A stretch of 64,000 nucleotides of DNA, taken from CAZVJU01 sp964627195. GTDB lineage: Bacteria > Patescibacteriota > Microgenomatia > UBA8517. The stretch is from positions 1-64,000 of the forward strand of contig CAZVJU010000001.1 of assembly GCA_964627195.1 (NCBI GenBank). The letters are read 5' to 3'. Position numbers and translations under genes: made by a program. A model generated the notes under the pieces. It worked only from the letters and a program-made list of their open reading frames with translations, was not told the DNA's origin and ran no database searches. Of this stretch, positions 57,938-64,000 are shown piece after piece. Position 1 is the first letter of the stretch. Each line of letters begins with the position of its first letter.

Positions 57938-59591
57938 ATTTCTGTTTACCAAATACAGGTTCCGTATTAAGCTCACCCAAATATTCCTCTTCGAGTTCGT
58001 AAATATCCGCGAAAGGATAACTTTCAACTAATAAATATTTTTCAAACCCAACGGATCTGCTTACGTCCTTCCAGACAAGGTCGTTATCATCGTGTGTCCT
58101 TGCTACAATCCAACGTGCCCAGCGGTCCGGCGAAGTCGTCGCCGATTCCCAATACGCTCCAGTTCCTTCGTGGATAAACTTCTTCATGGGTAATCCCGAG
58201 GAGAAGATTATAGCATCGTGGGAGGCAACAGAAATAAGAATAAACCCTTCGCGGTTGGAAGCATTTTCTTTCAACCAACCGGAAACCTCGCTAACATTTT
58301 TTTGGCTTGAACCAACCCGAGCATCATCAATTGTCACTGCATCAGCACTCGTAAACGCGAAGAATGTGGTAAAGAAAAACAAGCCTATTAGGGTCCAACG
58401 TAAATCTCTTAACCTATCAACTAAAAATCCTGAAAACACCGCAATTGCGGGAAGGAGCATTATACCGTATCGAACATTAAACCATGTGTTACCCGATATT
58501 CCTTGAATAAAAAGTACGGAGTGTCCCAAGAAAAGCGCAAGAATATTAAAGAAAAGCGAGGCGAGAAGAGCGAGTGTTGCAATTTTAATCTCACCTTTAA
58601 TCTTTGAAAACCACAAGGCCATAACCCCAAGAAGTCCCAAAAAAACTGTGTAAGCATAAGAGTTATAGACAAGCGCATAAAGATAAAGGACTGTGGACAA
58701 ACCAATATTGAATTTCGTAGGTAACTCTCCCGCAGCCTCAAGTCGGACTTGCTGGGCGCGTGCCGAAAAAGGACCAAACGCGAAATACAGCGGGTCTTTA
58801 AAAATAACTAAGTTCCACAAGAACCACAAAGCTATGCCAAAACCGGCCAGTGTGGCAAAAAGAATAATTTTTCCTTCGGTTTCCTGATATACATCCTTTA
58901 ACTGAGCAATACTATCCCTTAATCCGTGTTTAACGAAGATGTTTATGGAAACTAATAAACCTGCGAATACAAATAAAAACCAACCATCGTAACGAGTAAG
59001 AGTGGATAGCATTATAAAAAAGGCGCTCTTTATGAGATTTAAAACTTCGTCGGTTTTTGCCCAAAGCATAAAATAATAAGCCCCGGCTGTCATGGTTGAA
59101 AGGAGCAGTAGCTCAGTCATTGCGGTTGACTGCAGATACAAAATATTAAGGTTTGCGGCAAAAACCACAACTCCGAAAAATCGACCCAAAAGCCCCACAC
59201 CAAGCTTTTTCAAAAACATATACACGATAACCCCTGTTGCCACAAAAGCAATCATCGAGATGAGCGCACCGGAGAGTCCCGAGTGCCAGAAAAAATCAAT
59301 CCAAATCGTCGGGATCATCAGGACATGGGGCAGCGGAAGCCACACAGATCCAAGCTGTGCGAGTCCCGGTTTTAGCCCTTCGACAACGCGGCGACCTATG
59401 TCAAGGTGACTTCGCGCGTCGTTATAGGCAAGACCTAATCCGTTAAGATAGTAATGAGTAAAGGCGTAAACTGAAATAGTCGTAAGGACAGAGATAACTA
59501 CAGATAGACCATTCTTTTCAAACCACTTTTGAATCCTGTCTAGCGTCTCGTTTTTTATTGCAAGATTTAAAGTTAAATTAGGAATTTTCAC
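57936..59591 (-). CDS. GT39-like membrane glycosyltransferase
   Basis: 551 residues, about eleven helices. The first outer loop is LAYNDARSHLDIGRRVVEGLKPGLAQLGSVWLPLPHVLM, a signature of a GT39-like family in which NDARSHLD holds the catalytic acid. The C-terminal soluble tail (VTIDDARVGSSQKNVSEVSGWLKENASNREGFILISV) lies outside. Its start overlaps the stop of the upstream membrane glycosyltransferase by 4 bases. Confidence 0.75.
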   Translation of the reverse strand: MKIPNLTLNLAIKNETLDRIQKWFEKNGLSVVISVLTTISVYAFTHYYLNGLGLAYNDARSHLDIGRRVVEGLKPGLAQLGSVWLPLPHVLMIPTIWIDFFWHSGLSGALISMIAFVATGVIVYMFLKKLGVGLLGRFFGVVVFAANLNILYLQSTAMTELLLLSTMTAGAYYFMLWAKTDEVLNLIKSAFFIMLSTLTRYDGWFLFVFAGLLVSINIFVKHGLRDSIAQLKDVYQETEGKIILFATLAGFGIALWFLWNLVIFKDPLYFAFGPFSARAQQVRLEAAGELPTKFNIGLSTVLYLYALVYNSYAYTVFLGLLGVMALWFSKIKGEIKIATLALLASLFFNILALFLGHSVLFIQGISGNTWFNVRYGIMLLPAIAVFSGFLVDRLRDLRWTLIGLFFFTTFFAFTSADAVTIDDARVGSSQKNVSEVSGWLKENASNREGFILISVASHDAIIFSSGLPMKKFIHEGTGAYWESATTSPDRWARWIVARTHDDNDLVWKDVSRSVGFEKYLLVESYPFADIYELEEEYLGELNTEPVFGKQK

Positions 59592-61126
59592 TGTTTAACA
59601 TCCTTCCTTTCAAAAATCAAAGCGGTATAAAGAATTAAAATTATTCCAAAAACAAAGCCTGCGTATAGTAAAGAATAGTCGCAAGATGTAAGTCTGTCCG
59701 ATAAATACAAGTTATAGACAAGAGAGCTATTTAGGTTTCTCTCTGTCATTAATTGCCAGTTGTATACATATGTATAAGGGATAGGGTTGGGTAAGTTTAG
59801 TGCCTCTACCTTTGGTGGAATCTGAGTAGTCGTCATTACTCCAAGAACATTTACCCCAATACTGTAGGCAGCTAAAACCACAAAAATAGGTATAAACCAC
59901 AACTTTTCTTTATATCTGTCGATGGCAATTCCCATACAAACAGACAAAATAGCAATTGTCGGTATCATATATCTTGCTCCGAACGCCCAACCTCCCGTCA
60001 CATCTCCAAACATCGAATATAAGAATGCATTGGTTAAAATAACTGCAAAAAATACGGCAGAGACTGACCTTGAACTAAACTGTTTAAAAAGGAGATACAA
60101 ACCGACCAGACCAATTAATATTACCGGACTGAAGTAAAAAATTCCGCGCTCATTACTGGTAACAAGTATATAAAGCCCGTGAAGTTGGTATCGGGTTTTA
60201 AAAGGTAGATTCAGCCCTTTATTATCATCCTTGACTTGTCCTCCAACCTTGTATGTTTCTTCTACGGCTGTTTCAAATGACGGCGCTCTACCGATAAATT
60301 GCGGAAGAGAGAGATAAGAACCTGTAAGTCCGTGGTTATAGTAACCAAAAGGAATAAAAGTTAATACTACACCTATTAGAAAACTTATAAACTTTAAGCT
60401 TAATTTTAAATTTAAATTACTATTTATCGCCTCCCGATTGACGTGTTTTGCCAATACAAAAACGATTATCGGAAACATCAAGATTAGATTTGGAACATCG
60501 GCAAATAATCCAATACCGCAGAGTATTCCAATAAAAATATCATTTATAATACCTACTGGTTTAAGAGCAAGAATTAAAGACAGTAAAATAACAAACGTGC
60601 TTATATGATGTTGAGTAAGGGTTAATGAATATGAAAGTGCATTTGTTGCAAATAAAAACAAAAAGCCTGCTAACAAGGAAGCGGCTATTCCAGCACCTAG
60701 TTTTCGTGTAAGTTTATATATTAGAAAAACATTCAGGATGGCAAAAAGGGAGGTTGATAGATAGGCAAAAATTTGCGGTATGCCCCAAACTTTTCCCAAC
60801 ATGTAAAAGGGTACTGCAACAAAAGATACTCCGGGAGTAAAAATACTGAAATACCTCCCATTAGCTTCAACCACATCCGGCATAGAAAATTTTGCTCTCT
60901 TTTCGTTCAAAAAGAATGTGTTATCCTCTACAATTGCCTCTGTAAGAGCAAATCGAGACGTACTTCCCGAGGACTCAAACGGCCCACCAACCTCGGTACT
61001 TTTGCTATTAAGACTCTGATACAAAAGAGGATTCCCCCCTTGTCCTTTAACAACTAAGGCAACCAGAAAGATCACTATTAAGAAAAACAAAATATATAGA
61101 AACGATTTAATTATTTTTTTAAACAT
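59588..61126 (-). CDS. Membrane glycosyltransferase-like protein
   Basis: 512 residues. A single N-terminal helix leads to a long outer segment with SRFALTEAIVEDNTFFLNEKRAKFSMPDVVEANGRYFSIFTPGVSF, a conserved pattern of a GT-C-like family found in archaea and CPR, followed by about ten helices. Catalytic residues are not certain; E and D in the EAIVED segment are candidates. It lies 6 bases after the GT2 gene and overlaps the next gene (ATGA type). Confidence 0.68.
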   Translation of the reverse strand: MFKKIIKSFLYILFFLIVIFLVALVVKGQGGNPLLYQSLNSKSTEVGGPFESSGSTSRFALTEAIVEDNTFFLNEKRAKFSMPDVVEANGRYFSIFTPGVSFVAVPFYMLGKVWGIPQIFAYLSTSLFAILNVFLIYKLTRKLGAGIAASLLAGFLFLFATNALSYSLTLTQHHISTFVILLSLILALKPVGIINDIFIGILCGIGLFADVPNLILMFPIIVFVLAKHVNREAINSNLNLKLSLKFISFLIGVVLTFIPFGYYNHGLTGSYLSLPQFIGRAPSFETAVEETYKVGGQVKDDNKGLNLPFKTRYQLHGLYILVTSNERGIFYFSPVILIGLVGLYLLFKQFSSRSVSAVFFAVILTNAFLYSMFGDVTGGWAFGARYMIPTIAILSVCMGIAIDRYKEKLWFIPIFVVLAAYSIGVNVLGVMTTTQIPPKVEALNLPNPIPYTYVYNWQLMTERNLNSSLVYNLYLSDRLTSCDYSLLYAGFVFGIILILYTALIFERKDVKQ

Positions 61127-61132
61127 ATTTCT

Positions 61133-62041
61133 CTAATTTTTAGTCGTTCTTATAGATTCCCACAAAGGATTAAAATTTCTTGCATACCTCCGACTACTAA
61201 AAAGAGTATAAATACTAATAAATAAGAGGTAAACACCCGCAAAGGGATTTTTGATAAATTCAATGAACTTAAACAACCATATTTTAGAAACTGGTTTATA
61301 TTCTTCAGTAACAATGTCTCCGAATATATTCTTTAAAATAAAACGGTTGGAGTTGTTTCTCGTCATCCACTTTAAGTATTCCTTAGTATTTGAAGGATTT
61401 CTATAGTAGACTTTAGCTTTTCTTACATGTTTGTAATTGTACTCGGAAGTGATAGCCGAAAAATAAAGGTAAGAATCCACATTACCCATCTGCTTGTCCT
61501 GAGGCAATTGTAAACTTTTAATAAAATTTCTTGTGAATGCCATTACCTTGCCATCGCAGGTAAATTTTTTATTTTTATTTTTAAGCGAGTTACTCATTTT
61601 ATAAAAAGCGTTAAAACTGGAATTAGCTGCTGATTGCACAAAATTGACTGGGGGTAACGGATTCGGATTACCCGTCACAAACCCTACTTTAGAGTTATTA
61701 AAGGGTTCTACTAACTTACTTAGCAACTCATCGTCGTTAATAAAGATATCATCGTTTAAAATTACTAGTACGTCTGAATCATTATTCTGGAAAAAAAATC
61801 TAACCACGCCGGCGAAACCTTTTCTATTCTTACCCTTAACAACATGGATGGTTGAGTAAACCTTAGCGTAAGTGTCTGCGATATAATTCGTTCTATCGGA
61901 AGAACAATCAGAATAAATTTTTATCTCCTTTAATACATAATTACTCTCTTTCTGAATCACAAGAGATTCTAAAAGTAAAGATAGGTTTTTCTCGGCGTTG
62001 TAAACCGCTATTGCTACTGTTGTATTTATTTTCTTTTTCAT
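61133..62041 (-). CDS. Family 2 glycosyltransferase with C-terminal membrane segment
   Basis: 302 residues. GT-A motifs: TTVAIAVYNAEKNLSLLLESL, IYSDCSSDRTNYIADTY, DVLVILNDDIFINDDELLSKL (metal-binding DD). The C-terminal part has a hydrophobic stretch (FAGVYLLFISIYTLF). It is a paralogue of the next gene upstream (62043), sharing the SDCSSD and KNPFAG/KNPLQS features. Sugar unknown. Confidence 0.85.
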   Translation of the reverse strand: MKKKINTTVAIAVYNAEKNLSLLLESLVIQKESNYVLKEIKIYSDCSSDRTNYIADTYAKVYSTIHVVKGKNRKGFAGVVRFFFQNNDSDVLVILNDDIFINDDELLSKLVEPFNNSKVGFVTGNPNPLPPVNFVQSAANSSFNAFYKMSNSLKNKNKKFTCDGKVMAFTRNFIKSLQLPQDKQMGNVDSYLYFSAITSEYNYKHVRKAKVYYRNPSNTKEYLKWMTRNNSNRFILKNIFGDIVTEEYKPVSKIWLFKFIEFIKNPFAGVYLLFISIYTLFSSRRYARNFNPLWESIRTTKN

Positions 62042-62042
62042 T

Positions 62043-62957
62043 CTATTGGGTTGCTGCTAATTTTTTTGAACTGAGAGACATTTCCCATTTGGCAGTACTC
62101 TTGTCTACAAAAAGGTTCATCAAATTAGCATAGAAATATATAAACAAGTAAAGTATAGACTGTAAAGGGTTTTTCACTACAAGAGGAAATGCTTTCGTGA
62201 CAAGTAATCTGAATGGGATAGAAAAACTCTTGTCTACAAGATTTTCGTTAAAAATCTCTTTTAGTCGCCTTCTTGAACCTAAGAATCTGACACTTTGACT
62301 AAAATGTCCGCGCAGCCTATGGGGGAATTTAAAATAAACAGCAGCTTTTGGCTCATATTGAAATAAGTATCCATCAGAAAGGCACCTAAGATAAGAGTAT
62401 GCATCTTCACCGCTGATTGCCGGCCATTTAATTTTTTTTGCGAAATCTTTTGAGAAAACACGGAATGCACCATGACACAAATAAATATTATTCCCGTCGT
62501 TCATGTTTTCAAAAAGACTTAATTTCACCTCTCTACTGAAAAATAGTGTCTTCTCGAGAAGATTTCTGGGTCTTAAAGGAATAATTTTCCCACCAACCAA
62601 ACCGATTTTAGTATTTCTGCTAAAAGGTTCGATAATTCTTTCAATTACCAAGCTATTTTTCGGAAGCACATCAGCATCGAGAAGAACAAGATAATCCGAA
62701 CTAAAGTTTTTTAAAATTATATTCTGAGTCAAAGCCTTTCCTAATCTTTTATTATTTACTAATAGTATTATTGTTCCGTTTTTTAGTGATTTAACTTCTT
62801 CCTCAGTTTTATCCGAGCTACAATCTGAAATTACAATTATTTTTTGAATTTTTAAATTTAATTGTTTCTGTGCTAACAAAGACTTAAGCAAATTTTTAAT
62901 ATTTGCCTCCTCGTTGTAAGCTGGAATTCCGATTGTCACAGTTGGTTTTTTTCTCAT
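62043..62957 (-). CDS. Family 2 glycosyltransferase
   Basis: 304 residues: VTIGIPAYNEEANIKNLLKSLLAQ, IVISDCSSDKTEEEV, YLVLLDADVLPKNSLV (DxD), then HGAFRVFSKDFAKKIKWPAISGEDAYSYLRC with an ED pair that could be the catalytic base. A C-terminal hydrophobic segment (LQSILYLFIYFYANLMNLF) may associate with the membrane. One base separates it from its paralogue. Confidence 0.86.
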   Translation of the reverse strand: MRKKPTVTIGIPAYNEEANIKNLLKSLLAQKQLNLKIQKIIVISDCSSDKTEEEVKSLKNGTIILLVNNKRLGKALTQNIILKNFSSDYLVLLDADVLPKNSLVIERIIEPFSRNTKIGLVGGKIIPLRPRNLLEKTLFFSREVKLSLFENMNDGNNIYLCHGAFRVFSKDFAKKIKWPAISGEDAYSYLRCLSDGYLFQYEPKAAVYFKFPHRLRGHFSQSVRFLGSRRRLKEIFNENLVDKSFSIPFRLLVTKAFPLVVKNPLQSILYLFIYFYANLMNLFVDKSTAKWEMSLSSKKLAATQ

Positions 62958-63913
62958 GTTTTTTCCGTTCCTTTTATTGCTAATAACTCTTTATGAAAAC
63001 CCTTTGGCAAAAGTTTTATATCTCTATCCGGATTAAGATTAAGAAGCTCCAGGTCCCGAATGCGCTTCGCATTTTTCCTGCCAACACGTTGGTTAAGTAA
63101 CGTTAGTGTTTTATAAACCAAAAGAGGGACTATTAACTTTTTTAACCCTTTACCATAAAGCCTTTGAAGAAGACGGTTTCGAACTATTGAGTCTTGCCAA
63201 TGAACACACAGAGGAGCAGTGGCACTATAAGCGGTAATTCCCCAACCAGCTTCCTCCCAATCGGTAAGATAAATTATATTTCTTTGTAACAAAATATTAC
63301 TTGCGTTGATGTCTGCGTGAATAAGTCCTTTGTCGTATGTCCCGATACGGAAAAGCGGTAAAACTTTCGGAGTAGTCATGAGAATTTTAAATGACGAAAA
63401 GGGTGAAAGAAAAACCGATTTCAAAAGCCTCAACGGCAAGTACAAAAGTAAAGCTTTGACTGAGTAGTCTTTGAGATAAAGATTTATTGAAAAGCGCTGG
63501 GTTTTTCCGCTTAATTTCTCGATAAGCTCAAGCACTACCGTAAGAATTTCTGCTTTTTTATTAGATTCCTCATCCAAAAGTTTCTTGCCTTTTATGTAGC
63601 GGGAAATTAGACAAATAACTTCTCCCTGATTGATGATTTTATCCACTTCCGGGACTAGTAAACGGTATCCTTTATATTCAAAAAGCGTTTTTTTGGTCAG
63701 TTGGGATAGATATTGACTAACTCTGGATTCGGCAAAAAGAGATTTATATGTATAGCTTTTTTTACCAACAACTGCTTTCACAAAAAACTTATTTCCTTTT
63801 GTATTTGAAACAATTCCATGAAAGCGCCCAAATTCATCCTTCTCAATCGGAGTAATCTCCCGGTAACCGTTTTGTCTTACTATATTAGTAATGTTTAAGC
63901 CTTTTTTTGTCAT
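62954..63913 (-). CDS. Protein-kinase-fold sugar or lipid-glycan kinase (WaaP/APH-like)
   Basis: 319 residues. An N-lobe (FFVKAVVGKKSYTYKSLFAESRVSQYL with candidate Lys and Glu), then LIHADINASNILLQRNIIYLTDWEEAGWG, the catalytic loop HxDxxxxN and a DWE metal motif typical of aminoglycoside/choline/LPS kinases. It would phosphorylate a small molecule or glycan sugar. Its place at the head of the GT2 pair suggests a glycan precursor. The gene overlaps both neighbours by 4 bases. Confidence 0.8.
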   Translation of the reverse strand: MTKKGLNITNIVRQNGYREITPIEKDEFGRFHGIVSNTKGNKFFVKAVVGKKSYTYKSLFAESRVSQYLSQLTKKTLFEYKGYRLLVPEVDKIINQGEVICLISRYIKGKKLLDEESNKKAEILTVVLELIEKLSGKTQRFSINLYLKDYSVKALLLYLPLRLLKSVFLSPFSSFKILMTTPKVLPLFRIGTYDKGLIHADINASNILLQRNIIYLTDWEEAGWGITAYSATAPLCVHWQDSIVRNRLLQRLYGKGLKKLIVPLLVYKTLTLLNQRVGRKNAKRIRDLELLNLNPDRDIKLLPKGFHKELLAIKGTEKT

Positions 63914-64000
63914 AGCTGTGATACTAATTTTTCAAGTCTTTTTAGATAAAATTTTTCTTGCTCGGCTTTGGTATATTTTTGACTTAGTCTTTGTAAAAGA
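63910..64000 (-). CDS. C-terminal end of an upstream gene (partial)
   Basis: Only the last 29 residues are visible (LLQRLSQKYTKAEQEKFYLK, then RLEKLVSQL), a charged helix ending at a TGA that overlaps the ATG of the kinase-like gene in ATGA form. Context suggests a glycosyltransferase, but nothing in these residues proves it. Confidence 0.6.
   Translation of the reverse strand, partial: LLQRLSQKYTKAEQEKFYLKRLEKLVSQL

Overview
The window looks like a chromosome segment from a Candidate Phyla Radiation (Patescibacteria) bacterium, most likely Microgenomates-like. That is inference from style: compact AT-rich genes mostly on the minus strand, many giant GT-C membrane glycosyltransferases, a short-b ATP synthase without delta, a rich type IV pilus locus, and short palindromes that read as peptides inside genes (one encodes NLPAGRQV, a peptide I recall as common in CPR proteins). 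TAA, TAG and TGA all appear as ordinary stops, so I see no sign of UGA recoding. I found no rRNA, tRNA or CRISPR.

Layout: 1-18915, a surface-glycan block: a flippase, about ten GT-C membrane glycosyltransferases (three tandem PTPS-related paralogues and three paralogues sharing an [DE]xGRD motif), two GT2 enzymes, and a short housekeeping insert (Nudix, methyltransferase, DHH phosphoesterase). 19058-25632, a CBS gene and the F1Fo ATP synthase operon with a clear promoter; delta, the b C-terminus and the alpha N-terminus are all missing, as if by one deletion. 25679-30830, a poorly characterised module: two unknown proteins, a Tat lipoprotein, a winged-helix regulator beside 11-bp direct repeats, and a mini beta-carbonic anhydrase. 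30936-36369, glycosyltransferases and a MacAB-like export system. 36535-49375, a type IV pilus locus (major pilin, four minor pilins, one with a giant propeller-like domain, PilC, PilB, a propeller-M23 protein) headed by a soluble histidine kinase and three single-domain response regulators. 49436-50621, a YfiH-family protein and a small membrane protein. 50684-54614, an integron-like array: small cassette genes separated by attC-like sites, an attI/dif-like inverted repeat, and a divergent, disrupted tyrosine recombinase. 54734-64000, trmD, a fused sortase, a secreted glycoside hydrolase-like protein, more glycosyltransferases and a sugar-kinase-like protein.

Two themes stand out. First, the cassette array: cassette ends carry matching 7-bp core sites (GTTRRRY-like and its inverse) exactly where site-specific recombination predicts, and the cassette genes are also bracketed by their own longer inverted repeats that overlap start and stop regions. 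Second, several families of short palindromic repeats have entered coding genes in frame (pilB N-terminus, a prepilin leader, a glycosyltransferase), like the Rickettsia palindromic elements in behaviour. All functional names rest on motif recognition by eye; no database search was possible.
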